Assembly (NCBI GenBank): GCA_035378985.1
Contig: DAOSUR010000005.1
Span: 100,065-164,064 of the forward strand
Length of the DNA stretch: 64,000 bases
Origin: Anaerohalosphaeraceae bacterium
GTDB taxonomy: Bacteria; Planctomycetota; Phycisphaerae; Sedimentisphaerales; Anaerohalosphaeraceae
Direction of reading: 5' to 3'
This document shows positions 33,888 to 42,325 of this stretch, one piece after another. The translations under genes were made by a program, and so were the position numbers. How positions within the stretch are numbered: position 1 is the first letter of the stretch; every line of letters starts with the position of its first letter. Below the pieces are notes generated by a model. It was not told the origin of the DNA and did no database searches. It was given only the letters and a program-made list of their open reading frames with translations.

Positions 33888-34973
33888 TTAAGAGCCGTCG
33901 GAATCGGCTTTCCGGCGGCTTTTTTTCTGCGCCTCGATTTCCTTCAGCAGCCGCTGCCACGTCCGGATATGCCCCCGTTCATCTTCCTGATTCTTCAACA
34001 GCATCCGCCGGGATGCCTCCTCCCAGGGCGCCGCTTCGAGCAGCCGGCTGTAATGCTCCACCGCCTTGGATTCGACCCAAATGCCCGTCTTGAAAATCCA
34101 CTTCGCCCCCGCCAGCCGAGACCCCAGCCCGAATACAACACCGACCGCCTGCCAGAACAGCCGCAAAAGGCTCGGACGAAACCCGTATTCATACAGGTGC
34201 GTCTGAAAATCCTGCCAATGCGTCAGTTCATTGCACATCGCTGCAATCAGTTCCCGATTGAGCTCCGTCGGCTCCGGGCTGATTTGTAGTCGGTAAATCG
34301 TGACCGCCATCAATTCCAGGGAATGCAGCGTCCGCAAGGCCCGGGCAATCTTCTTTCGACCCTCCGGACTCAGTCCGTGCCCGCGAAACACCACATCCTC
34401 CCGCCGCAAAAGAGGCCGCAGCACCTCCACTTCCGCCCCTGCCGATTGACCTTCCGCAGGCCGGGATTCATCCTGCTTCCTGCGGCGAAGATGCTGACGG
34501 GCCTGTACACGAACCAAGGCCTCATCATACCGTTTCCTTTCCTCCGGCGTCTGCGGAACAAGGGCCGGAACCGGACGGGGTTTTCCGGTCTGCGGGTCCA
34601 CCGCCACAAAGGTCAGATAGGCCGTTGTCGCCAGGGCCCGGCGGCCCTGCTGCGGATTTTCACAATACACCTCAACCGCCACCTCCATTGAGGTGCGGCC
34701 CGCATAACTGACCACCGCATCCAGCATTACCTGGTCGCCGATTTGAATCGGACGTTCAAACTGAATCGTATCCATCGCCGCCGTCACCACCGGCCCGCCC
34801 GCATGACGCTGGGCCGCCATCGAGGCCGCCATATCAATCTCGGCCGCTATCGCCCCGCCAAAGGCCGTCCCAAACGGATTGGCCTGGTTGGGCATCAGCA
34901 GAAACCGCGTTTGAACCCGGCTGTCCGCAGGTGTTTTCGAAGAACGGTTTGTCTTGTCAGAGGATTCTGCCAT
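33888..34973 (-). CDS. Acyl-CoA thioesterase fused to a COQ7-like diiron domain
   Basis: 361 residues, two domains. Residues about 15-150 are a hotdog acyl-CoA thioesterase of the BFIT/YciA type (NQANPFGTAFGGAIAAEIDMAASM, IQFERPIQIGDQVMLDAVV, ALATTAYLTFVAVD). Residues about 205-345 are a ferritin-like four-helix bundle with the ligand set of COQ7-type carboxylate diiron enzymes: E220, E249-x2-H252, E301, E332-x2-H335. A charged linker separates them. The combination suggests oxidation or hydroxylation of a lipid tail coupled to CoA-ester hydrolysis, but no substrate can be named. ATG 34973 with AAGGAG; an in-frame upstream extension is rejected. Its end carries the secretin operon terminator. 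Confidence 0.82.
   Translation of the reverse strand: MAESSDKTNRSSKTPADSRVQTRFLLMPNQANPFGTAFGGAIAAEIDMAASMAAQRHAGGPVVTAAMDTIQFERPIQIGDQVMLDAVVSYAGRTSMEVAVEVYCENPQQGRRALATTAYLTFVAVDPQTGKPRPVPALVPQTPEERKRYDEALVRVQARQHLRRRKQDESRPAEGQSAGAEVEVLRPLLRREDVVFRGHGLSPEGRKKIARALRTLHSLELMAVTIYRLQISPEPTELNRELIAAMCNELTHWQDFQTHLYEYGFRPSLLRLFWQAVGVVFGLGSRLAGAKWIFKTGIWVESKAVEHYSRLLEAAPWEEASRRMLLKNQEDERGHIRTWQRLLKEIEAQKKSRRKADSDGS
33893..33926 (+). terminator. Strong terminator of the secretion operon
   Basis: AGCCGTCGGAA and TTCCGGCGGCT form an 11-bp stem with one G-T pair and loop TCGGCT, followed by seven T. It starts 25 bp after the secretin stop and lies inside the 3' coding end of the convergent thioesterase gene. 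Confidence 0.88.
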
Positions 34974-35137
34974 TTTACGGCTCCTTATGTTGTTCTGCGT
35001 CTGATAATATAGCAGAAAGGTCTCGAAAAAAAGAAAAGATTCTTTGATAATTCCCATTCTTTCAGCTTATACGGCACGCAGAAATAGCCGATAGGATTGT
35101 TAGATGTTCTTTCCGAGTTTCAGAGGGAAACTTCAAT

Positions 35138-36052
35138 ATGCAGACAACACCGTCCTTAGAAATAACCGCCTGTTTTATGCAGCCGGATGCCAAACGGGCA
35201 ATCGACGTGATGAAATACGGAGTGATTACCGTCACCCCGCAAACTCGTCTCTATCAGGCCCTGGCCTGCATCGTCGATTTGAATATCAGCGGTCTGCCCG
35301 TCGTGGACAAACACATGCATCTGCAGGGCATCATCACGGAAAAAGACCTTCTGGCCATGCTCTATGAAAAACAAACCACCAGCGGCCTGGTCGAAAGCTA
35401 CATGCACAGAGAGGTTGTATCTTTTCCGGCGGAGACGCTTCTGGAGGAAATCTGCAATTGCCTGATTCAGAATCCCTTCCGACGTGTGCCGATTACACAC
35501 GGCGGAAAAGTCGTCAGCGTCATCAGCCGCACAGACCTGGTCCGCGTGAATGTGCATAAATTCCTTCCTGAACAGAACGAGAACCAGGCCTCCTCAAAAA
35601 CTCCTTTTTCCGCTCAGCAATTGATGACCAAAGGCATCATTACTGTCCGTCCTGAAAACTCACTCGGAGAAGCCCTTTCTTTGATGGCGGACTATTCCAT
35701 CAGCGGCCTGCCGGTCGTCGAAGAAGGGATGTACCTGGTCGGAATTATCACGGAAAAAGACCTGATGCCCTATTTCTACAGCCAGACTATCCCGCCGGTC
35801 CGAGTCGGAGAAATTATGACAACCGATGTGACCGTCTTCTCCCCGGAATCCAGCGTCTTTGAAATCACCGAATGCCTCATCCACAACAATTTCCGGCGTG
35901 TGCCGATTGTCAAAGACGGTGTGCTGGTCGGTCTGGTCAGCCGGCCGGATGTCATCCGCTACATCCTGCGGAACCTCACCCGCATCAGCCACTACCGGGC
36001 CGTCCAGAAAGTCAACCAATTGATTCCGCAAGAGCCGCCTACCTCTTCTTGA
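35138..36052 (+). CDS. Four-CBS-domain protein
   Basis: 304 residues made of two Bateman pairs. Each CBS repeat is visible: DVMKYGVITVTPQTRLYQAL...GLPVVDKHMHLQGIITEKDLL, SYMHREVVSFPAETLLEE...RVPITHGGKVVSVISRTDLV, QLMTKGIITVRPENSLGEAL...GLPVVEEGMYLVGIITEKDLM, and EIMTTDVTVFSPESSVFEI...RVPIVKDGVLVGLVSRPDVI. Repeats 1 and 3, and 2 and 4, are most alike, so a pair was duplicated. It would bind adenine nucleotides and act as a cytoplasmic energy sensor for an unknown partner. GAGGGAAAC precedes ATG 35138. The last 14 bp overlap the convergent GDPD gene. Confidence 0.9.
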   Translation: MQTTPSLEITACFMQPDAKRAIDVMKYGVITVTPQTRLYQALACIVDLNISGLPVVDKHMHLQGIITEKDLLAMLYEKQTTSGLVESYMHREVVSFPAETLLEEICNCLIQNPFRRVPITHGGKVVSVISRTDLVRVNVHKFLPEQNENQASSKTPFSAQQLMTKGIITVRPENSLGEALSLMADYSISGLPVVEEGMYLVGIITEKDLMPYFYSQTIPPVRVGEIMTTDVTVFSPESSVFEITECLIHNNFRRVPIVKDGVLVGLVSRPDVIRYILRNLTRISHYRAVQKVNQLIPQEPPTSS

Positions 36053-36860
36053 AACACTCGTTTTTCAGCTGGGCGGGGCGATTGGTTGTAATCCCCCTCG
36101 CTCCCAACCGAATCATCCGCTCCGCCGTTCGGCAGTCATCCACTGTCCAGACATACCAATCATATCCGGCCTTCCGCATCGCCCGGGCGAAGGTCTCATC
36201 CACCCCTTCATAGTTGACACTCAGTCCGTCAATGCCTTTTTCCCGGATAAAGTTAATCAAGCTCGGCGAATGCGGAATGGGCTTTCCGGTTTCCTTGTCT
36301 TTTTCCGTGCCCACCAGCCAATAAACCGGAATATCCGGCATCCGCTGTCTGCTCTGAACCAGCACATCCGGATCGAAACAAATGATGACAATCTGCTTTC
36401 GCTTGCCGCTTTTCTCAACGGCCTTTTCCAGATACGGTAAAATCTCCCCCTTGCATTTAATTTCAATCAGCTGCCTTTTCCCATCCGGCACCAGTTTCAA
36501 CACCTCCTCCAGCGTCGGAATCTTCTGACCGGCAAATTGTTCTCCCTTCCATCGCCCGGCATCCAGAGTCCGCAGCTCCGCCAGCGTCTTTTCGCTCACC
36601 CGCCAGTCCGTGCCGGCCGTCCGTTTGGTATCCGCATCGTGAATCACCGCCAGCTGATGGTCCGCCGTCAGATGCACATCCACCTCCACGGCATCCGCTC
36701 CCTGTTCCCAGGCCAGCCGAACCGCCGCCAGCGTATTTTCCGGTGCCTCATACGAAGCCCCCCGATGAGCGATAATCTCCGCCTGCCGAGCACATCCTGC
36801 CGTCATCAGAACCCCCGCCAAAAACACGGATACCCTTCGCACCAAACCTGTCCTGAACAT
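36039..36860 (-). CDS. Glycerophosphodiester phosphodiesterase, probable lipoprotein
   Basis: 273 residues. A basic N-terminus and hydrophobic stretch VSVFLAGVLMTAGC are followed by a Cys that is probably lipidated (the lipobox is not perfect). The GDPD TIM-barrel has all key residues: IAHRGASYEAPENT, AVEVDVHLTADHQLAVIHDADTKRT, IPTLEEVL, LIEIKCKG and WTVDD...ITTNRP. It hydrolyses glycerophosphodiesters from phospholipid turnover to glycerol-3-phosphate outside the cytoplasm. ATG 36860 with AGGAG; an upstream in-frame start would bury the signal sequence. Confidence 0.92.
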   Translation of the reverse strand: MFRTGLVRRVSVFLAGVLMTAGCARQAEIIAHRGASYEAPENTLAAVRLAWEQGADAVEVDVHLTADHQLAVIHDADTKRTAGTDWRVSEKTLAELRTLDAGRWKGEQFAGQKIPTLEEVLKLVPDGKRQLIEIKCKGEILPYLEKAVEKSGKRKQIVIICFDPDVLVQSRQRMPDIPVYWLVGTEKDKETGKPIPHSPSLINFIREKGIDGLSVNYEGVDETFARAMRKAGYDWYVWTVDDCRTAERMIRLGARGITTNRPAQLKNECFKKR

Positions 36861-37094
36861 AACACCATTTCTCCTTTTGTCTCCAAATCCTCGCCGCCGA
36901 CAGAACAAAATCAGCAAGATGGATTTTTCGTTCCTACATTACAGCAGTCAAATCAAAAAGGCAAGACCTTCAAACAAAGACCCCTCCCGCCCGTGGAAAA
37001 TGACTGCAGGAATTCATCTCCTCCTTCCCGCACCCTGTTCTTTGAAACTTTTGCAAGAAATCCAATCCTTCGGAGACAGATTTGTTAGACGCTC

Positions 37095-37394
37095 TTAGGA
37101 TTGGGCAGAATGACCGGAACCGGACTGGGCCGAATGGTTTTTCAGAATCTCTTCCGCCCATCTCGTCTGGTCCGGCATCATCAGGGTGGGAACATGCTCA
37201 CGCCCAATCGTGGTGGCAATTTGGTAGCGGCAGCAGCGGGTAAAATCCCCCCGGCAGTAGGTCTCTTTGAGATAAGCGGTCAAATGCCGCCTCTGAACCA
37301 CTTCTTCCGCATTAAAAAACGGGCATTTTGCCAGAAATTGACAATCCGGCATAAACCTGTCTCCCAAACTCAATCCCCAAAAAGGGGTATTCAT
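37095..37394 (-). CDS. Small Cys-rich protein, unknown
   Basis: 99 residues from ATG 37394. It has a patterned set of cysteines (MPDCQFLAKCPFFN, then TYCRGDFTRCCRYQIATTIG) followed by a short hydrophilic tail that repeats HSAQSGSGHSAQS. The CPFF...YC-x(6)-C-x-Y-like pattern resembles small domains found as stand-alone proteins in other anaerobes, perhaps metal-binding. No ribosome-binding site is clear at this ATG. A longer form starting near GGAGGGGATG (about 30 residues upstream) is possible, so the start is uncertain. Confidence 0.6.
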   Translation of the reverse strand: MNTPFWGLSLGDRFMPDCQFLAKCPFFNAEEVVQRRHLTAYLKETYCRGDFTRCCRYQIATTIGREHVPTLMMPDQTRWAEEILKNHSAQSGSGHSAQS

Positions 37395-37508
37395 AATTTC
37401 GGCCGTTTCAATGCAAAACTTTAGGAGCGCAGAGCCGCGCAACATCCCCTCCAACCAATCCGGCAGAAACATCTTCCGGACCGGCAAAGGGGTAAAAGGC
37501 AAAAAAAC

Positions 37509-37537
37509 TTGAAAAAAGCACCCGTTTTGGTTATTAT
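37509..37537 (+). promoter_or_regulatory. Promoter of the GH99/71-like gene
   Basis: TTGAAA (37509-37514), 17-bp spacer, TATTAT (37532-37537); transcription would start near 37544, about 47 nt before ATG 37591. Confidence 0.55.
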
Positions 37538-37590
37538 AGAAACCGGTTGCCGAAAGAATAGGTTGTTTTCTCCGCCGATACGAGGGCTTC

Positions 37591-39000
37591 ATGAAAGCAA
37601 AAACCGACCTTCGAACGCTCATCGCCGCAATCCTCCTGATTTGTTTTCCCAGTCTTTCAGGACAGACTTTCGCCAAAAAAATCATGGCCCACTATATGCC
37701 CTGGTATCAATCCCAGCCCGTCAGCGGGTTCTGGGGCTGGCATTGGCATATGAATCATTTCAGCCCGCCGGATACCTTCGCCTCTCACTATCGTCCCCTT
37801 CTGGGCCCCTACGATTCCAAAGACCCGCATCTGCTGGCTTCTCAGGCCCTTCTGCTCAAATTCGCCGGAATCGACGGCGTGATCATTGACTGGTACGGCA
37901 TCGAAACCTTCTGGGATTACGGACGCATCCGCGACGCAACGCAGGCCCTGATTCCGCACCTGAAAAAAGCCAATTTGACCTTCTCCATCTGCTACGAGGA
38001 CCAGACGGTCAAAAACATGCTCAACAATGGATATTTCCCCGACCGCGCCGCAGCCGTCGCCCACGGCGTCCAGGTCATGCAATGGCTTCAGACCAACTGT
38101 TTTACAGACCCCGCCTATCTCAAACTGGACGGCCGCCCGGTCCTGCTTTGCTTCGGTCCCCAGTTCTTCACCGCCTCTGAATGGACCACCCTCTTTGCCG
38201 GGCTCAATCCAAAGCCGCATTTCTTCCCCCTGCAGTATCACGTTCTGCCGGATACGCTTCGGACGGGAGAGTTCGGCTGGCCGGAGCCCGCCTACGGCAC
38301 CTCCGGCGTCATCTCTCGGCTGAATGCCTTCTACACCCGTGCCGCTTCTTCCGGCTGGACCTCCTTTATTCCCGCCGCCTTCCCGAGATTTCACGATATC
38401 TACGCAGAAGCCGGAGTCGGCTCCTCCTACGGCTACATCGACGCACAGGGCGACTACGGCACCTCCACCTATTCTTACACCCTGGAACGAGCCCTCCAAA
38501 GCAGCGCCCAGCTTCTTCAGATTGCCACATGGAACGATTACGGAGAAGGCACCATCATCGAACCGACACAGGAAGACGGGTACCTCTTTCTGGAAATCAC
38601 ACAGGCCCTTCGGAAACAATACCTCGAGCCCACCTTTCGCTATACCCCTGCCGATTTACGGCTGCCCGTGCGGCTTTATACCCTGCGAAAAACCTATCAG
38701 GCCGACCCGGTCAAAATGAGTCGGCTGGCGGAGGCCGAAGATTGTCTTTTCTTAGACCGGCTGGCGGAGGCCGAACTGCGAATGAATCAGCTCGACTGCC
38801 CTGCCTTCCTGCTCAGTGATTTCAACGCGGACTGTCGGGTCAATCTGGCAGACTTTGCCTCCCAGGCGTCCGCCTGGCTCAGCACCCCGGGGCAGACCCG
38901 CTGGAACCCGAATTGCGACATTAATACCCCTCCGGATGGACGCATTGATATCCTGGATTTACTGATTTTCGCAGAGCAGTGGCTGACAGCAGGTCTATGA
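37591..39000 (+). CDS. Exported GH99/GH71-like glycoside hydrolase with dockerin-like tail
   Basis: 469 residues, signal peptide about 1-28 (LIAAILLICFPSLSGQTFA). The catalytic TIM-barrel region has blocks of the GH99/GH71-like superfamily: IMAHYMPWYQSQPVSGFWGWHWHM (around 31), FAGIDGVIIDWYG (around 94), LKLDGRPVLLCFGPQ and ATWNDYGEGTIIEPTQE (around 312, holding the likely catalytic Glu pair). From 408, two dockerin-like calcium loops follow: DFNADCRVNLADFASQASAWL and CDINTPPDGRIDILDLLIFAEQWL. It probably cleaves alpha-mannose or alpha-glucan-type polysaccharides extracellularly. No cohesin partner is seen. A terminator follows. Confidence 0.82.
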   Translation: MKAKTDLRTLIAAILLICFPSLSGQTFAKKIMAHYMPWYQSQPVSGFWGWHWHMNHFSPPDTFASHYRPLLGPYDSKDPHLLASQALLLKFAGIDGVIIDWYGIETFWDYGRIRDATQALIPHLKKANLTFSICYEDQTVKNMLNNGYFPDRAAAVAHGVQVMQWLQTNCFTDPAYLKLDGRPVLLCFGPQFFTASEWTTLFAGLNPKPHFFPLQYHVLPDTLRTGEFGWPEPAYGTSGVISRLNAFYTRAASSGWTSFIPAAFPRFHDIYAEAGVGSSYGYIDAQGDYGTSTYSYTLERALQSSAQLLQIATWNDYGEGTIIEPTQEDGYLFLEITQALRKQYLEPTFRYTPADLRLPVRLYTLRKTYQADPVKMSRLAEAEDCLFLDRLAEAELRMNQLDCPAFLLSDFNADCRVNLADFASQASAWLSTPGQTRWNPNCDINTPPDGRIDILDLLIFAEQWLTAGL

Positions 39001-39048
39001 CTTGGATTTTGCGGATGCAGTGGATATACAATGGCCTTATTAAACAGA

Positions 39049-39073
39049 AATAGGAAAGTTTTTCCTATTTTTT
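39049..39073 (+). terminator. Terminator of the GH99/71-like gene
   Basis: AATAGGAAA-GTT-TTTCCTATT, a perfect 9-bp stem, followed by a T run, 49 bp after the stop codon. Confidence 0.75.
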
Positions 39074-39171
39074 CGCTCTAATTCCGGCAAGATCTGTCTC
39101 TATGTACTATGGAGCGACCCTGATTTCACCTCAAAACCGGCTTTAGGCCGGTTCGGTAAACCCAAAAAGAT

Positions 39172-39699
39172 ATGAGTGCTCAGAAAAACACATTGTTTAT
39201 TGAACTGTACTCCAGAGAGCAGAAGAAAATCTTCCTGTATATCCTCAGTATGGTTCACCGCCGCTCCGATGCCGAAGATATCATGCAGCAGACCGCCGCC
39301 GATATGTGGCGCCTCTTTGACCGGTTCGAAAAAGGAACCAATTTCGCCTCCTGGGGCATCGAAATCGCCCGCTATCGAATCCTCAGTTATCGAAAAAAAC
39401 AAAGCAAAAACCGCCTGTTTCTCAGCGAAGAAGTATACAGCCGGATTGCCGAGGAGCTTCAGCGGCAGGAATCCTCCTCCGACAAACGAACCAAAGCCCT
39501 CGAAGGATGCCTGAAAAAATTAAAAGAATCCGACCGGCGGCTTCTGTCCATGCACTATGAAGACAACCTTAACTACGGAAAGATCGCCGAACAGCTGAAT
39601 CTGTCCAAACTCGGAATCTACAAAGTCATGGCACGAATCCATACGGCGCTTCGCCGGTGCATCAACCAGACTCTTTTGCTGTGGGAAACCAATGGCTGA
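39172..39699 (+). CDS. ECF-type sigma factor (Rhodopirellula/Verrucomicrobium family)
   Basis: 175 residues with sigma region 2 (LYILSMVHRRSDAEDIMQQTAADMWRLFDRFEKGTNFASWGIEIARYRILSY) and region 4 (LKKLKESDRRLLSMHYEDNLNYGKIAEQLNLSKLGIYKVMARIHTALRRCI). This subfamily is typically encoded upstream of a FecR-like protein, as here, with an 8-bp overlap. No good ribosome-binding site precedes ATG 39172. Instead a hairpin AACCGGC-TTTAG-GCCGGTT (39135-39153) lies 18 bases before it, which may influence initiation. Target promoters are unknown; nearby surface-protein genes are candidates. Confidence 0.9.
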   Translation: MSAQKNTLFIELYSREQKKIFLYILSMVHRRSDAEDIMQQTAADMWRLFDRFEKGTNFASWGIEIARYRILSYRKKQSKNRLFLSEEVYSRIAEELQRQESSSDKRTKALEGCLKKLKESDRRLLSMHYEDNLNYGKIAEQLNLSKLGIYKVMARIHTALRRCINQTLLLWETNG

Positions 39700-41404
39700 C
39701 CGTTCTGACCCATTCGAGTTTGCTGAGTTTGTCCTGATGGCCCTGCAGGGCGACATCCGGACCGAACAAATGCTTCAGCTGGATGAAAGGATGAAAACCC
39801 AGCCGTCCTGTGTGCGCGCCTATGTCGAACTGATGGAACTGTGCACAGAGCTGTCCTCCCTCGGCAGTGTGGAAATTCCCCCGGCGCTTGGGGATTCCGC
39901 CGGCAGTCAGGATATGCTGCTGTCTCTCTTGGCCGAAGAGGAAAAAACCGCTCCGGCCGTCGAAGTCCCCAGACAGGAAATCCCGCAGGAACCCATGCCC
40001 GACGCCGCCGAATCCAAACAGAAAAAAACCAAACCCAGCAAACTGCCTTTCCTTTGGCTGGCGGCCAATGCCGCCGCCATTGTCCTGGTAATTGTCCTGC
40101 TGAAGCTCCTCCACAAGCCCCCGGTGATGGATGTAGCCACGCTGGTCGATCAGCTTGGGACGCAATGGACACAGCCCGGCGGCGCCCGGGAAAACGGAAG
40201 CCGCCTTTGGACCGATGAGGGTCCGCTCACCCTCCAGCAGGGACTGGTCAAAATCCGCTACGATACCGGCGTAAACCTCCTGATCGAAGGTCCTGCCTGC
40301 TTTACCATTCAGCCGGCCGGCGTCTTTCTCGAATACGGACGGCTGTACGCCGCTGTTTCCCCGGCCGGCAAGGGCTTCCGGGTCGAAACCCCCCGGTCGC
40401 AGTTTCTGGATTACGGAACCGAATTCGGCATCCTGACCCAGAAAGACGGCGCCGCCGAGCTGCACGTCATCCGGGGAATGGTGGAGTTATACACCGGCTC
40501 TCGAGGCCGGTTCCTGAGCCGTCAAATGGTCTCTGAACAAAAAGCCGTTCGCTACAATCCCCAAACAGACCAGATTCAGAACATCCCCGTCCAAAAGGAG
40601 GCGTTCGTCCGTTCTATCCATTCCGCCAGCAAGATGGTCTGGCGGGGAAAGATGTCCCTCAGTCTGGCCGACATTGTCGGCGGCGGAAACGGCTTTGAAG
40701 GAGGACTTCCCAACGTCGGTTTCGATGCCGCCACCGGAAAAAAACAAACCCGTCTTTCCAGCTGCTATCCGTTCGAAGGTCCCGCCGGCTTTCGCAAAGT
40801 TCTCGGCCATCCTTTCATCGACGGCGTCTTTATCCCCGCGGCGGCAGGCGAAAAAACGCCGATTGCTTCTGAAGAGACCGTCACGGCCTCCTTCCCCAGC
40901 GCAGCCGAACGGCTCTGGGGCTATATCTTCAACGGCGCCTTTCATCAGGGAACCCCCTATGACCGAACGCCCCTGAAACTGGGCGGTCTGATTTACGGAA
41001 CGCCCGAATATCCGGCCGTCACCATCCATTCCAATCAGGGCATCACGTTCGACTTGGCGGAAATCCGAAAAGCTCTGCCGGAACTGTCTATTGCCGCCTT
41101 TCGGGCGACAGCAGGCATCTCCCAGACCGTAACGGAAGCCCTCGAAAACAAGACGGCCAAAACAGATTCTCCCGAACAGTTTGATGCAGACCATTCCGAA
41201 GCAGACTTCTGGGTCCTCCTGGACGGTCAGACAGTCTATCATCGCCGGCTTTCCAGCCGAGAGAATGCAGAAGATTTGACTATTCCTATTCCGGAATCCT
41301 GCCGGTTCCTGACGCTGGCCGTAACCGAATCCGATGACGGCATCTCCTATGACTGGGCACTCTTCGGACGGCCGGAACTGACGCTCGAACCGGCGGAAAA
41401 ATAA
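39692..41404 (+). CDS. FecR-like anti-sigma factor with C-terminal NPCBM-type domain
   Basis: 570 residues. The cytoplasmic N-terminus (about 1-115) has an anti-sigma-like DPFEFAEFVLMALQGDI beginning; one membrane helix lies at about 120-140 (LWLAANAAAIVLVIVLLKLL). A periplasmic FecR domain follows (about 195-290: LLIEGPACFTIQPAGVFLEYGRLYAAV, FRVETPRSQFLDYGTEFGI). The C-terminal ~140 residues resemble the NPCBM/NEW2 carbohydrate-binding fold (ITFDLAEIRKALPELSIAAFRATAG, DFWVLLDGQTVYHR, RFLTLAVTESDDGISYDWALFG). It could sense a glycan outside and release the sigma factor. It overlaps the sigma gene by 8 bp. Confidence 0.85.
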   Translation: MADRSDPFEFAEFVLMALQGDIRTEQMLQLDERMKTQPSCVRAYVELMELCTELSSLGSVEIPPALGDSAGSQDMLLSLLAEEEKTAPAVEVPRQEIPQEPMPDAAESKQKKTKPSKLPFLWLAANAAAIVLVIVLLKLLHKPPVMDVATLVDQLGTQWTQPGGARENGSRLWTDEGPLTLQQGLVKIRYDTGVNLLIEGPACFTIQPAGVFLEYGRLYAAVSPAGKGFRVETPRSQFLDYGTEFGILTQKDGAAELHVIRGMVELYTGSRGRFLSRQMVSEQKAVRYNPQTDQIQNIPVQKEAFVRSIHSASKMVWRGKMSLSLADIVGGGNGFEGGLPNVGFDAATGKKQTRLSSCYPFEGPAGFRKVLGHPFIDGVFIPAAAGEKTPIASEETVTASFPSAAERLWGYIFNGAFHQGTPYDRTPLKLGGLIYGTPEYPAVTIHSNQGITFDLAEIRKALPELSIAAFRATAGISQTVTEALENKTAKTDSPEQFDADHSEADFWVLLDGQTVYHRRLSSRENAEDLTIPIPESCRFLTLAVTESDDGISYDWALFGRPELTLEPAEK

Positions 41405-41454
41405 ATGCGGCGCCCGGAGCACGGACAAAAGAGCCGACCGGCTCCGGCAGCCGT

Positions 41455-41475
41455 CGAATCCAATGGTTGGATTCG
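41455..41475. repeat. Perfect 9-bp inverted repeat between fecR-like and PEP-CTERM genes
   Basis: CGAATCCAA-TGG-TTGGATTCG. It may be a weak terminator (followed by AAAAT, no T run) or an operator for the gene at 41518, whose start lies about 40 bp downstream. Confidence 0.4.
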
Positions 41476-41517
41476 AAAATAAGTGGGTCATACGGCTCAT
41501 CTTAGCGGAGGAAGACG

Positions 41518-42276
41518 ATGAAAACAAAGAATTCGGTGAAAACGTGGGCAATCCTGGCGGTACTCGGCCTGTTCGCCGCAGGTCCGGCATTCGGGGCCAC
41601 CATTCTGATTGATTTGGGCAATGCGATTTCCTGGCGCGGCGTAAACGTGCCGAACCCGGATGCCAACGGCCACTATTGGAACAGCGTCTGGAGCGGTGCG
41701 TACTACCCCAGTCTGGTGGACATCAACGGAAACGCCACCAGCATTAAATTCGGATTCTCTTCGGCAGGCGGCACCGACAGCTACAACGGCCCGGCCGGGG
41801 TGACTTCCAATCCGCCCACGCCGGCCCAAATCGCCGCGACGGACATTGACGCCGCCGCGCTGGGCAATCTGGGTGTCAAGGAAGCCGCCATGGATTACTA
41901 TGTCAATTCCACCTTTGAGATTCAGGGACTGGACCCGGCCAAAAAATACAACCTGACCTTCTTCGGCTCCCACAAGTTCAGCCCTGACACCACCACCGTC
42001 TATTCCGTCTATACCGACAATACCTATACCACGCTGGTCGCTTCCGTCACGCTCGATGTGCAGGATGCCATGTATCCCTGGCTGCACAACCGGGACAAAG
42101 TCGCCGTCCTGACGGGGCTGTCGCCGCAGATGTACAACATCCTGTATGTCAAGTTCGCCGGATTGACCGGTGTCGAAGGGTATCTGAATGCTCTCCAGAT
42201 TGAGGAAGTCCCCGAACCGGCGATGATGTCCCTGATGCTTCTCGGAGGCCTCCTGACCCGCAAACGCTCTCGATAA
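41518..42276 (+). CDS. PEP-CTERM surface protein, paralogue of the next gene
   Basis: 252 residues: signal peptide about 1-26 (WAILAVLGLFAAGPAFG), a beta-rich body containing FGSHK and LYVKFAGL blocks, and the exosortase tail VPEPAMMSLMLLGGLLTRKRSR. The body (ILIDLGNAISWRGVNVPNPD...) is closely related to the first ~240 residues of the following protein. One 83-bp stretch is identical at the nucleotide level. GGAGGAAG precedes ATG 41518. It lies downstream of the sigma/anti-sigma pair, so it may be part of that regulon. A cell-surface protein of unknown ligand. Confidence 0.87.
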   Translation: MKTKNSVKTWAILAVLGLFAAGPAFGATILIDLGNAISWRGVNVPNPDANGHYWNSVWSGAYYPSLVDINGNATSIKFGFSSAGGTDSYNGPAGVTSNPPTPAQIAATDIDAAALGNLGVKEAAMDYYVNSTFEIQGLDPAKKYNLTFFGSHKFSPDTTTVYSVYTDNTYTTLVASVTLDVQDAMYPWLHNRDKVAVLTGLSPQMYNILYVKFAGLTGVEGYLNALQIEEVPEPAMMSLMLLGGLLTRKRSR

Positions 42277-42325
42277 TTTGTCTCAAACAGGGACGAACAT
42301 GCGAAAACTGATAGAGGAGATGACT

